10,517 nucleotides of DNA from Bradyrhizobium sp. Lineage in GTDB: Bacteria; Pseudomonadota; Alphaproteobacteria; Rhizobiales; Xanthobacteraceae. Position numbers and translations under genes: made by a program. Location of the stretch: positions 1 through 10,517 of the forward strand of contig JAQGKJ010000857.1 of the NCBI GenBank assembly GCA_028290165.1, written 5' to 3'. Positions 1-6,057 of the stretch are shown here, piece after piece (within the stretch, counting starts at the first letter, position 1; each line of letters starts with the position of its first letter). The notes under the pieces are model-generated. The model was not told the DNA's origin, searched no databases, and saw only the letters and a list, made by a program, of their open reading frames with translations.

Positions 1-249
1 TTTGCTTTCGACATGCTCGATGCCGGTGATGTAGAGGAAATGGTACTCATAATAGTTGACGATGAACCCTTCCATCTGCGCCGGATCAAGGCCGCCATAA
101 GGCTGCGCGACGTAGATGGTTGGCACCCCGAGATCCGGGAAGATGTCCCGAGACATCCGATCGACCGCCAGAAAACCCACCAATGCGACGGCTACGACCA
201 TCGTCAAAAGCGAGATCGGGCGCCGTAACGCAAACGACACCAAGTTCAT
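1..249 (-). CDS. RND-family efflux permease, N-terminal part (cut by window edge)
   Basis: These are the first 83 residues of an inner-membrane RND (AcrB/CzcA-like) proton-driven export pump; full proteins are about 1000 residues, so over 90% lies outside the window. The protein opens [17 protein letters not shown], a short cytoplasmic amphipathic start followed by the first membrane helix (about residues 13-29). Then comes the family-typical stretch after TM1, with FPDLGVPTI (37-45) and [13 protein letters not shown] (51-63), where the periplasmic porter domain begins. The usual YPGASPxxVE motif is replaced by [10 protein letters not shown], followed by an aromatic NYYEYHFLY, so this is a divergent RND clade. 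The ATG is preceded by a GAGGCGG-type ribosome site. The substrate cannot be told from this part, and no adaptor (HlyD-type) gene is visible on the upstream side. Confidence 0.85.
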   Translation of the reverse strand, partial: MNLVSFALRRPISLLTMVVAVALVGFLAVDRMSRDIFPDLGVPTIYVAQPYGGLDPAQMEGFIVNYYEYHFLYITGIEHVESK

Positions 250-574
250 TGTGCCGCCTCAGCCCACGTTGCCGGGCCCGGACAGCCGTGCGCGCCTCGA
301 CGGCAGGAACGGAAACTAGCGGGCCATTGCGGAGAAGTGCGGCTCATATATGCGTCCAAATGCTCAGCCCCCGAGGTCCAACGACCTCGAGCGGCGAGCA
401 GAACTTGGACAGCGAGCCGTCTTGGAATGCCGGGGGTCTGCAGGCCCCGACGATAGCTGATGATCCAACATTGCAATCAAATGCGATCGTCTCAAGTAAA
501 TTAACTTTCACATTTTCCAAGCCTGATCCGCACGAACTTGTGATGTCCTCACGCACTTTTAGTACAGGAGTTTA
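250..574. other. Intergenic region with two hairpins, divergent promoter area
   Basis: This 325-base gap separates the minus-strand RND gene from the plus-strand small ORF and must hold the start signals of both. I see no convincing coding region: open frames here lack ribosome sites and resemble no family. It contains a compound inverted repeat (361-400), a second hairpin at 433-448 (six pairs including one G-T, loop TGCA), a 10-bp perfect palindrome CCGGGCCCGG at 272-281 in the probable leader of the RND gene, and CATATATG at 345-352. No clear -35/-10 pair stands out. The right end (about 480-560) is distinctly more AT-rich than the rest, which would suit a promoter for the 575-712 ORF. Confidence 0.5.
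361..400. repeat. Compound inverted repeat / hairpin
   Basis: Inner stem CGAGGTC (372-378) and GACCTCG (383-389) with a CAAC loop, seven perfect pairs. Outer stem TGCTC (361-365) and GAGCA (396-400), five pairs. The two are separated by a symmetrical 6-base internal loop on each side. There is no T-run after either arm, so it is not a typical intrinsic terminator. It lies 111 bases upstream of the RND start and 174 upstream of the small ORF, so an operator or structured leader are both possible. Confidence 0.5.
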
Positions 575-712
575 TTGCTGAAAAACGGGCGCGAGCGACG
601 CGAGCAGGCCAAACTCTATCTGTGCTTGGCGATAATCTATGCGCTATACATTCTGTCGCCCGATCGGTTTATCGAGGAGATAGAAGAGAAGAGCCGCGAG
701 CGGGCGGAATAG
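575..712 (+). CDS. Hypothetical small membrane protein (45 aa)
   Basis: I do not recognise this protein. It reads from a TTG start: a charged N-terminus (LKNGRERREQAK, residues 2-13), one hydrophobic stretch LYLCLAIIYALYIL (14-27), then a strongly charged tail, DRFIEEIEEKSRERAE (30-45), likely helical. That pattern suits a single-span membrane micropeptide or an amphipathic regulator. Support for coding: AGGAG at 566-570 sits four bases before the TTG (eight before a CTG alternative), an in-frame TAG at 560-562 means no longer form exists, and about 70% of codons end in G or C. It stands alone, divergent from the RND gene and convergent with the cytochrome gene, so no partner is implied. The non-ATG start and short length leave real doubt. 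Confidence 0.5.
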   Translation: MLKNGRERREQAKLYLCLAIIYALYILSPDRFIEEIEEKSRERAE

Positions 713-782
713 CTGGGTTCGGGTATGAGTGAAACGCTCCGAGGATCGTTACCGGTGCGCGTTCGGTTTATGCTTGCTCAGC

Positions 783-821
783 CGTCGCGAGCCTGAGACC
801 AGAGACCAAGAATTCGCGACG
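783..821. repeat. 8-bp inverted repeat enclosing a tandem 7-mer, downstream of cytochrome gene
   Basis: CGTCGCGA (783-790) and TCGCGACG (814-821) are perfect inverted copies 23 bases apart. The space between holds two adjacent copies of GAGACCA (795-801, 802-808). It starts 35 bases past the cytochrome stop codon and lies in the gap between two convergent genes. Neither side carries a T-run, so if it ends transcription it does so by a non-classical route; a 3'-end stabilising hairpin is equally possible. Confidence 0.4.
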
Positions 822-855
822 CTCGGGTGTGCCAAACCGCGATCGGCGGCACTGC

Positions 856-1860
856 TCAGGGATTCAGGGACGAAACGTAAGCCGCGAGCGAGATCATGTC
901 GTCTTGCGAGAGTTTTTCGACGACCGGCGCCATGACAGCGCCTGCGCTTCCTTCCCGGGTATGTTGCTGGAAGTCGTAGATTTGACGCACGAGGTAGCTG
1001 GGCGAACGTCCGGCAATCCCGGGTACTCCATCCACACCCCTGAGATCCGGGCCATGGCAGGTCACGCAAGCTGTCGTCGTGCCTGATCCGCCGGTTTTGG
1101 CCAAAGCTTCACCCTTTGCGATACTTCCATTCGGCACATACGCGGTGAATTGCGAGCGCGAGTCGCGATGTTCGAATTGGTTTACGTCGACCGGGACCTC
1201 GACGACACGGTTGCCGATGGGTTCTGTGCCGCCATCTTTTGCGATCGTGTAAAACACGCGGGCAATCAGCGTCGCCGGGACCGTATCGGTTTCGACGACC
1301 TTGATGTTTGGTTTTGGCTTGAGCGATGAAAAATACGCTGCCGCGGCCTGGACTTCCGCGTCGGTGGCGGCTTTGGCGACTGCGGTCATCAACAGCACCG
1401 GGCTTCTTTGCGGGCCTGCAAATTTTCTGGCACCGCTTTTGTAGTCGGCCATCTGCTGAACGATGTAGGCGGCAGGAAGACCGGCCAGACTCGCGTTCTC
1501 CGGCCCACCTGTTCCCCCGGTACGATGACACGAACCGCAGGCCCGCACATCGGGAGGTCTCCCGTGGGCGACGACGTCCGGCATCGGGGGATGATCGTCA
1601 GGGTGCCAGTCCGGCGCGAAAAAAAGATCGCGTTCCTGCGTGATGGTGAACGCGGCCGCACTGTCAGGGACGTGTCTTGGAACGCCATCATCGGGTGGCG
1701 CTTTAAAATCCGGAGCCCACGGATAGGCCCAGGCCGGAAATGAGCCGGGTGACGCCGATGGCGGGGAACCTGTACCGGGAGCCTGCGCCACCGCGGCGCC
1801 GGCAGCGAACAGTCCGAATGCCGCCAGCGCGCTTACACAGAGTCTAATCAGCCTTCTCAC
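856..1860 (-). CDS. Exported diheme c-type cytochrome (cytochrome c4-like)
   Basis: A periplasmic electron carrier of 334 residues. Residues 1-26 are a signal peptide (RRLIRLC, hydrophobic core, AVAQA). The first heme domain has CGSCH at 108-112 with probable axial Met158; the second has CVTCH at 265-269 with probable axial Met310. Both domains end in a similar AAYFSSL/AAYVSSL helix, the hallmark of a duplicated class I cytochrome. About 70 residues between them (NIKVVETD to SIAKGEALA) form a linker longer than in cytochrome c4 (about 190 residues in total). A proline-rich N-terminal part (about 27-100) also precedes the first heme. I chose the GTG at 1858-1860 because it begins the signal peptide and has a GGGGGG run 8-13 bases upstream; the frame stays open further upstream but has no protein-like character. 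The partner oxidase or dehydrogenase is not in the window. Confidence 0.85.
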   Translation of the reverse strand: MRRLIRLCVSALAAFGLFAAGAAVAQAPGTGSPPSASPGSFPAWAYPWAPDFKAPPDDGVPRHVPDSAAAFTITQERDLFFAPDWHPDDHPPMPDVVAHGRPPDVRACGSCHRTGGTGGPENASLAGLPAAYIVQQMADYKSGARKFAGPQRSPVLLMTAVAKAATDAEVQAAAAYFSSLKPKPNIKVVETDTVPATLIARVFYTIAKDGGTEPIGNRVVEVPVDVNQFEHRDSRSQFTAYVPNGSIAKGEALAKTGGSGTTTACVTCHGPDLRGVDGVPGIAGRSPSYLVRQIYDFQQHTREGSAGAVMAPVVEKLSQDDMISLAAYVSSLNP

Positions 1861-1913
1861 GACGCACACCCCCCCTTGAGACCGCGCGATGTCGCGCCCT
1901 GCCCCGCGATTCC

Positions 1914-1943
1914 AGTCTACGTTCAATGATCGTTTTCGCGCAA
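1914..1943 (-). promoter_or_regulatory. Possible sigma-70-type promoter of the cytochrome gene
   Basis: On the minus strand TTGCGC (1943-1938) and TAGACT (1919-1914) are 18 bases apart, a weak match to TTGACA/TATAAT. It would put the transcript start near 1907, about 47 bases before the GTG. This is inferred from consensus only. Confidence 0.25.
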
Positions 1944-1966
1944 TGTCTGAAACGGTCCATCGGGTT

Positions 1967-1994
1967 GTTCTGACGCTGGGGACATCGTCAGAAC
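1967..1994. promoter_or_regulatory. Perfect 9-bp dyad, candidate operator of the cytochrome gene
   Basis: GTTCTGACG (1967-1975) and CGTCAGAAC (1986-1994) are exact inverted copies separated by 10 bases. The half-site centres are 19 bp apart, about two helical turns, as expected for a dimeric regulator. The dyad is centred roughly 120 bases upstream of the cytochrome GTG and about 73 upstream of the proposed transcript start, where activators often bind. It also lies 78 bases past the stop of the metallo-hydrolase gene, but no T-run follows on that strand, so a terminator is less likely. Confidence 0.5.
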
Positions 1995-2071
1995 CGCCGC
2001 AGGTTTCCTTTTGACTCGTTTGTCTCTTGTCTCTCGCCGCATCTGCTCGATTGGCAGCGGAAGGCACTAGA

Positions 2072-2959
2072 CTAGGTCTCATCCAGCGTGTGAACCCAGG
2101 GTTCGGGATAGAGCGCGTAGGCGTCGCCTCGCCTTGCAAGCCGCGAGAACGCCGGGAAATGCAGATGCATGCCGGCGATCAGGACACCGTCAGTGCAGAC
2201 GCGATCGAACATGCGCTTGCGCGAAGCCGCGGCCGCGGCGAGATCGGTATCGAAAGCCATGCCGGCTTCGGGAAACGCGGTCTGCACTTCCGGCACATGC
2301 ACCGTGTCGCCCCAGATCATCAGCTGATCGTTGCCGGAAGCGATGAGAAAAGCGGTGTGGCCTGGCGTATGCCCGTGACTGGGCACGGCGGTGACGCCGG
2401 GAAAGACCTCGCCCTGCCTGAACAATCGCGTGCGATTTTTGTAGGGCGCGACCTGCTCGCGGCCGGCGAGAAAATAGAGCCTCCTCGATCGCTCATCGAC
2501 CTTCGTCATCGCGCCGTCGTCGAACCAGTGCGCCGGTTCGTTTTCGTGCATGACCAGTTCCGCGTTCGGAAACAACAATTGGCCGTTCGACATGTCGGTC
2601 AGGCCTGCGGAGTGATCCGGGTGCATGTGCGTCAGCAGCACCGTATCGATCGACTTCGGGTCGATGCCGGCGGAGACGAGGTTGCGTTGAACGAAACCGG
2701 CCGTCGTCTGGAGATAATTGCCGGATCCAGTGTCGACGATCGCGATGCGGCCCTTTGATTGAATCAGGAAGGCGTTGACGCTGGTTCGCCGCGCCGGCCG
2801 GAATGCGTCCCGCAGGACCTGATGCGCCTTTTCAAGATCTACATTGCGCATCACGTCGAGGTTGCCGTCCAGATAGCCGTCGCTGATGGCCGTGACGACG
2901 ATATCTCCGATCTTGCGATGATAGACACCGGGAATCTGCTGTGCGGGTTGTGGGGTCAT
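2072..2959 (-). CDS. MBL-fold metallo-hydrolase
   Basis: A 295-residue zinc hydrolase of the metallo-beta-lactamase fold. The metal motif HMHPDH is at 111-116 (His111, His113, Asp115, His116). Further ligands are His201 in GHTPGHT, Asp218 in WGDTVH, and a histidine in GMHLHFPAF (265 or 267). The closing HLxFP element and overall length resemble the branch that holds methyl-parathion-hydrolase-like and some lactone-cleaving enzymes, but the substrate cannot be read from sequence. No signal peptide is evident (starts MTPQPAQQIPGVYHRKIG), so it is probably cytoplasmic. The ATG is preceded by GAGG. It follows the alpha/beta-hydrolase-fold gene by 42 bases on the same strand, so the two are likely co-transcribed and may act on the same ester or lactone pathway. 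Confidence 0.88.
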   Translation of the reverse strand: MTPQPAQQIPGVYHRKIGDIVVTAISDGYLDGNLDVMRNVDLEKAHQVLRDAFRPARRTSVNAFLIQSKGRIAIVDTGSGNYLQTTAGFVQRNLVSAGIDPKSIDTVLLTHMHPDHSAGLTDMSNGQLLFPNAELVMHENEPAHWFDDGAMTKVDERSRRLYFLAGREQVAPYKNRTRLFRQGEVFPGVTAVPSHGHTPGHTAFLIASGNDQLMIWGDTVHVPEVQTAFPEAGMAFDTDLAAAAASRKRMFDRVCTDGVLIAGMHLHFPAFSRLARRGDAYALYPEPWVHTLDET

Positions 2960-3001
2960 GTGGGAGGACCTCGATGGATTTCAGGGGATGGTGAGGCTCG
3001 A

Positions 3002-3793
3002 TCAGGCGTCGATCGCACTCAGGAAGACGTCGATGCTATCGAAGATGAGGTCAGGCGTTTGCACCGCCATATAGTGGCCGGTGCGGACTTCGGTATAGCC
3101 TCCGTTGGGGAGCGCGTTGGCTACCGCTTTCGCGAGCGCCGGCGGGCGAACACGATCAAGGCTGCCGCCGATCACCAGCACGGGACAGCGCAGCGTAGTC
3201 AGTTCGTCCTGCATGTCCATGCTCGCCAGCATTCGGTAGACGGTCGCGTAGCTCGCGGGGTCATTGCCGAGCCATCGCGCCCGGAACCGCTCAAAGCGCT
3301 CGATGTCGCCGCGAAGCTCGGTGGGATAGCCGTTCCGCATCGAATCTTCGACCGCGAATGCCATTCCGGCGGCCTCGATCTTTGCAACGCGCTCGAGCAC
3401 CGCGGCGCGGCGATCCGGCGCGATGCCGGTAGCCGGGCTGCCGACCGCAACGCCGCTGATGCGCTCCGGATATCGAGCGGCGAAATGAAGGGCGATTGCA
3501 CCGCCGACCGCGATACCCGCCAGCGCCACCTTGCCGGCGATTCCGATGTGATCGAGCAGCGTTGCGATATCATCGGCCATCGTGTCGAGGCCAAGCTCGC
3601 CACGCACCTTCTGCGACATGCCCGCCCCGCGGCTATCGTAGCGCAATACGCGACGAGATTCCGGGAACTGCGGTACGACGTCGTCCCAGCTTTCGAGCGA
3701 GCCGCCCATTTCGTGCACGAGCACCAACGTGCGGTCACCCTTGCCGCTTAGCTCGTAGCGTAGCCCGACGCCTTCCAGTTCGATGAAGTCCAT
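3002..3793 (-). CDS. Alpha/beta-hydrolase-fold protein lacking the nucleophile serine
   Basis: A 263-residue protein with the lay-out of 3-oxoadipate enol-lactonase (PcaD)-type hydrolases: LVLVHEMGG (23-31, oxyanion region), RYDSRGAGMS (51-60), the nucleophile elbow, a helical cap (about 125-195), LVIGGSLDRVRP with the acid Asp213, and TGHYMAVQTP with His240. At the elbow (VALAGIAVGGAIALHF, 89-104) the G-x-S-x-G motif reads G-I-A-V-G: Ala95 stands where Ser should be, encoded GCG. So the charge-relay Asp and His remain but the nucleophile is absent. It may be a non-catalytic homologue or use another mechanism. The ATG at 3793 has GGGAG seven bases upstream; the frame extends upstream without domain-like sequence. 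It is first of two genes with the MBL-fold hydrolase. Confidence 0.85.
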   Translation of the reverse strand: MDFIELEGVGLRYELSGKGDRTLVLVHEMGGSLESWDDVVPQFPESRRVLRYDSRGAGMSQKVRGELGLDTMADDIATLLDHIGIAGKVALAGIAVGGAIALHFAARYPERISGVAVGSPATGIAPDRRAAVLERVAKIEAAGMAFAVEDSMRNGYPTELRGDIERFERFRARWLGNDPASYATVYRMLASMDMQDELTTLRCPVLVIGGSLDRVRPPALAKAVANALPNGGYTEVRTGHYMAVQTPDLIFDSIDVFLSAIDA

Positions 3794-4120
3794 TTTTGCA
3801 CTCCCGGTTGTTCCCGGTCTGATTTTGTTTCTCAGCCGTCCCGTTCGCGGGCGACTTGCCGATCCACGCCGGGGATCGGCGATCTCACGATATTGGACAC
3901 GACATGAATCCCAAAATGAAATTCGCGGACGTCCGGAAAGCCCGGGGTATCCATCGCGCTCCACCAGGTGCCTGCGGCACCGCAACATAATTCCACTTCT
4001 CGCCGGGCGCGACATTCGGCGTTTGGTCACCGGACCAGAGATGCTATGCTGGTCGTTCATTTGCTTGAAAAGAGAAGTCAGGAGTTCGCGCGAGAAGGTT
4101 AGCGAAGCGGGGCAGCATCA
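3794..4120. other. Divergent intergenic region with inverted repeats
   Basis: This 327-base gap lies between the hydrolase unit (minus) and the HD-domain gene (plus). GCCGATC (3858-3864) and GATCGGC (3874-3880) form a 7-bp inverted repeat 65 bases upstream of the hydrolase start, a candidate operator or leader hairpin. GGTGCC-TGC-GGCACC (3967-3981) is a 6-bp hairpin without a T-run. GGTC and GACC (4025-4028, 4033-4036) form a small dyad overlapping the possible -35 of the HD gene. A 28-codon frame at 3904-3990 has no ribosome site and is probably not a gene. Confidence 0.45.
4023..4050 (+). promoter_or_regulatory. Possible promoter of the HD-domain gene
   Basis: TTGGTC (4023-4028) and TATGCT (4045-4050), 16 bases apart, loosely fit the sigma-70 pattern and would give a leader of about 65 bases. 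The GGTC/GACC dyad overlaps the -35. Consensus match only. Confidence 0.25.
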
Positions 4121-4957
4121 ATGATGACTTTACCGGAGCTGGCGGCAGATGCCTTGGAAGAATTTCTCGGTTCCTATATGCGCCGCAGGTTCGGGTCTTC
4201 GCAGACGCACCTCGTCGAGATCGTGCCATCGGCCGCTCGCATCGCGCTCGAATGCATTGGAAATAGCGACGCGCTCTACCACAATGTCGAGCACACACTG
4301 CTGGTAACGCTTGCCGGACACGATATCCTGCGCGGTCGTGCGTTGCACACCCACATGACCGCGGACGACTACGCCCACATTATCATTGCCTGCCTTACCC
4401 ACGACATCGGTTACGTGCGCGGCCTGTTCCAGGACGACGACGCCGACGGCTTTGTGACCGATGCGACGGGCCGGAAGGTGACCTTGCCGCGCGGTTCGTC
4501 GGATGCCGGCCTGATGCCTTACCACGTCGACCGGTCGAAGCTTTACGTGATGAAGCGGATCGAAGGCATTGCTGCGCTCAACAAGCAGCGCATCGCGCAG
4601 GCGATCGAAGGCACCAGATTTCCTCCGATAAAAGACCAGCCATGCGACGAGGAGGCGGCGATCGTTCGAGCGGCGGATTTCATCGGGCAACTCGGCGATC
4701 CCAACTACATCAGGAAGGCAAACGCGCTCTACCATGAGTTTGAAGAGGTCGGCATGAATCGCCAGCTTGGCTATGATTCACCGGCCGACATCGTCAATCG
4801 CTACCCGCAATTTTATTGGGACTGCGTGGCGCCTCATATTCAGACCGAAATACGTTATCTCAATATGACCTCGAGCGGACGCCAGTGGATCGCTAGCCTT
4901 TATGGCAATGTGTTCCGTGCCGAACGTGAGATCTCGCTGTCCGGCCCGCAAACATAG
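4121..4957 (+). CDS. HD-domain metal-dependent phosphohydrolase
   Basis: A 278-residue cytoplasmic protein with an HD fold. Visible metal-binding set: YHNVEH (53-58; His54, His58), the HD pair in LTHDIGY (92-98; His94, Asp95), His135 in MPYHVD, and a late Asp186 in VRAADFIGQLGD. The HNxxH element followed by LV resembles the signature of class I cyclic-nucleotide phosphodiesterases (YHNxxHAxxV), so a cyclic nucleotide or other phosphoester is a possible substrate; this is inference. There is no attached sensor, GGDEF or membrane segment. The first of two adjacent ATG codons is used, with GGGG eight bases upstream. It stands alone between divergent and convergent neighbours. The C-terminal third (about 200-278) matches nothing I recognise. 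Confidence 0.82.
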   Translation: MMTLPELAADALEEFLGSYMRRRFGSSQTHLVEIVPSAARIALECIGNSDALYHNVEHTLLVTLAGHDILRGRALHTHMTADDYAHIIIACLTHDIGYVRGLFQDDDADGFVTDATGRKVTLPRGSSDAGLMPYHVDRSKLYVMKRIEGIAALNKQRIAQAIEGTRFPPIKDQPCDEEAAIVRAADFIGQLGDPNYIRKANALYHEFEEVGMNRQLGYDSPADIVNRYPQFYWDCVAPHIQTEIRYLNMTSSGRQWIASLYGNVFRAEREISLSGPQT

Positions 4958-5055
4958 ACCTGCAGGGATCGACCCCGCGAGCATCAACGCGCTCGGGCCT
5001 GGCGCAACCCGGACGTTTGCCGAAACGCGCCACCAACTCCATGCGGCCAAAGTAA

Positions 5056-5075
5056 AAGCCGCCCGGAGGCGGCTT
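5056..5075 (-). terminator. Intrinsic terminator of the small exported-peptide gene
   Basis: Read on the minus strand it is an 8-bp perfect stem (AAGCCGCC / GGCGGCTT) with a TCCG tetraloop, running into TTTTACTTT. It begins 24 bases after the TGA at 5099. In the plus direction the stem is followed by CATAGG, so it is better suited to minus-strand transcription, though it could slow readthrough from the HD gene. Confidence 0.8.
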
Positions 5076-5098
5076 CATAGGCGGCCGGCTCCGGATGA

Positions 5099-5293
5099 TC
5101 AGTTTCCCATCTTCGGGGCTTTGACATGGCCCTTGGCCCTGGCGGTCGCGACTTTTGATTTATGGCTAAAGCAATTTATTCCGTCGGAACATACGGGCGT
5201 GCCTTTCATGTTTCCCGCATAAGCGGAAGTATAAGCGGCTGAAATGGCAGTTCCGGAAACGGCGAGCGTCAGGATGACTGCGATTGTCTTCCT
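5099..5293 (-). CDS. Small exported peptide (64 codons), start codon apparently mutated to AGG
   Basis: The frame reads (M)KTIAVILTLAVSGTAISA, a classic signal peptide with AxA-type cleavage sites around residues 18-26 (ISAAY, AYAG). A short basic mature part follows with two cysteines (CSDGINC, 35-41) and SHKSKVATARAKGHVKAPKMGN. I do not recognise a family. GGGAGG (5300-5305) lies six bases before the AAG-preceding codon, exactly where an ATG is expected, but that codon (5291-5293) is AGG. The only other candidates in frame are ATC next to the ribosome site and CTG upstream of it. A strong terminator right after the stop supports a real transcription unit. So it is either a freshly inactivated gene, a non-standard start, or a base error. 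It lies downstream of the SGNH hydrolase, 132 bases away. Confidence 0.5.
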   Translation of the reverse strand, partial: RKTIAVILTLAVSGTAISAAYTSAYAGNMKGTPVCSDGINCFSHKSKVATARAKGHVKAPKMGN

Positions 5294-5425
5294 GGTGATC
5301 CTCCCAAACAGCTTCGGTAATAACGACGGCGGTTAGCATTCGCAGAATTTCGCGAAAAAGACCATCTCCAAAGTAGCGCCAAGGCCTGAAAACTACCGAC
5401 GCGGATAGACTTGGATATTCGTTGT

Positions 5426-5938
5426 CTATTTGAAGGCGCCGATCAATTGCGTTGCGACCCTGCGATGCCCCTCGGCAGTGAGATGAACATGGTCGGCCTG
5501 TAACATGCCTGGCTGATGCCCAACCGACATCATGATCCCAAGCGCATCGACTACTCTGATGCCACGATCCCTTAGTTGCGTTTTGATCGCACCGATATTC
5601 GCCTGAGCGACGGCGGCACTGCCACCCGTTCTCACGTCGTTAAACGCCCCGATACCCAGGATAACGGTCTTTGTTCCATCTGGTACAGCACTTGAAAGCC
5701 GGGCAAGTTCCTGGCCGGTGGTTTCACCAAAAACTCCAGCATTCGTTATATGGACGCTTGAGCCCCTGACTCTCAGCATGCTTTCCAGTTGAGCTGGCCA
5801 GGCTTCCGTAGGGTTAACACCATACCCCTGAGTGTTGCTGGCCCCCAGTGCCACAATTTGTGCCGAAGCAAAACCGGTCGGCGCAAAGATCGCACCGACG
5901 AGCGCCGACGCAAATACCAAGACCATCACAAATTTCAT
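5426..5938 (-). CDS. Small secreted SGNH/GDSL-family hydrolase
   Basis: A 170-residue esterase/lipase-like protein of the SGNH fold. Residues 1-26 form a signal peptide (MKFVMVLVFASALVG, ending ASAQ), and the mature chain begins almost directly at block I, GASNTQGYG, with the nucleophile Ser34. Block II is NAGVFGETT (Gly68), block III is GIGAFND (Asn100), and block V is DHVHLT (Asp149, His152), so the Ser-Gly-Asn-His set is complete. At about 144 mature residues it is compact beside TesA-type enzymes (about 180). Likely periplasmic or secreted; the substrate (acyl ester, thioester or sugar acetyl) is unknown. The ATG has GGAAG upstream. The next gene on this strand, the small exported peptide, is 132 bases on and may have its own promoter. 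Confidence 0.82.
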   Translation of the reverse strand: MKFVMVLVFASALVGAIFAPTGFASAQIVALGASNTQGYGVNPTEAWPAQLESMLRVRGSSVHITNAGVFGETTGQELARLSSAVPDGTKTVILGIGAFNDVRTGGSAAVAQANIGAIKTQLRDRGIRVVDALGIMMSVGHQPGMLQADHVHLTAEGHRRVATQLIGAFK

Positions 5939-6057
5939 TTTTTGCTTCCAGGTTGCCGCTCGACGGGTTTTGGATCACCCAAATCAAGACCCGAACTCGT
6001 AAAGCCATCAACCGGTACTCGCCAGGCACGGCCTGGAAAGTCCGTTCGGTGCAAACG

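Noticed and set aside
120..581. A 153-codon plus-strand frame over the RND start and the following gap
   Set aside because: It overlaps the RND N-terminus and reads as Pro/Arg/Ser-rich low-information sequence.
2759..3751. A 330-codon plus-strand open frame opposite the hydrolase genes
   Set aside because: It crosses two convincing minus-strand genes and shows no motif or ribosome site.
3904..3990. A 28-codon plus-strand frame starting MNPKMKFADV
   Set aside because: No ribosome site, no hydrophobic or conserved pattern, and it lies in a promoter-type gap.
5166..5339. A 57-codon minus-strand frame beginning with ATG at 5339, overlapping the exported-peptide gene in another frame
   Set aside because: No ribosome site at the ATG and His/Arg-rich random composition; the signal-peptide frame with ribosome site and terminator is far more gene-like.
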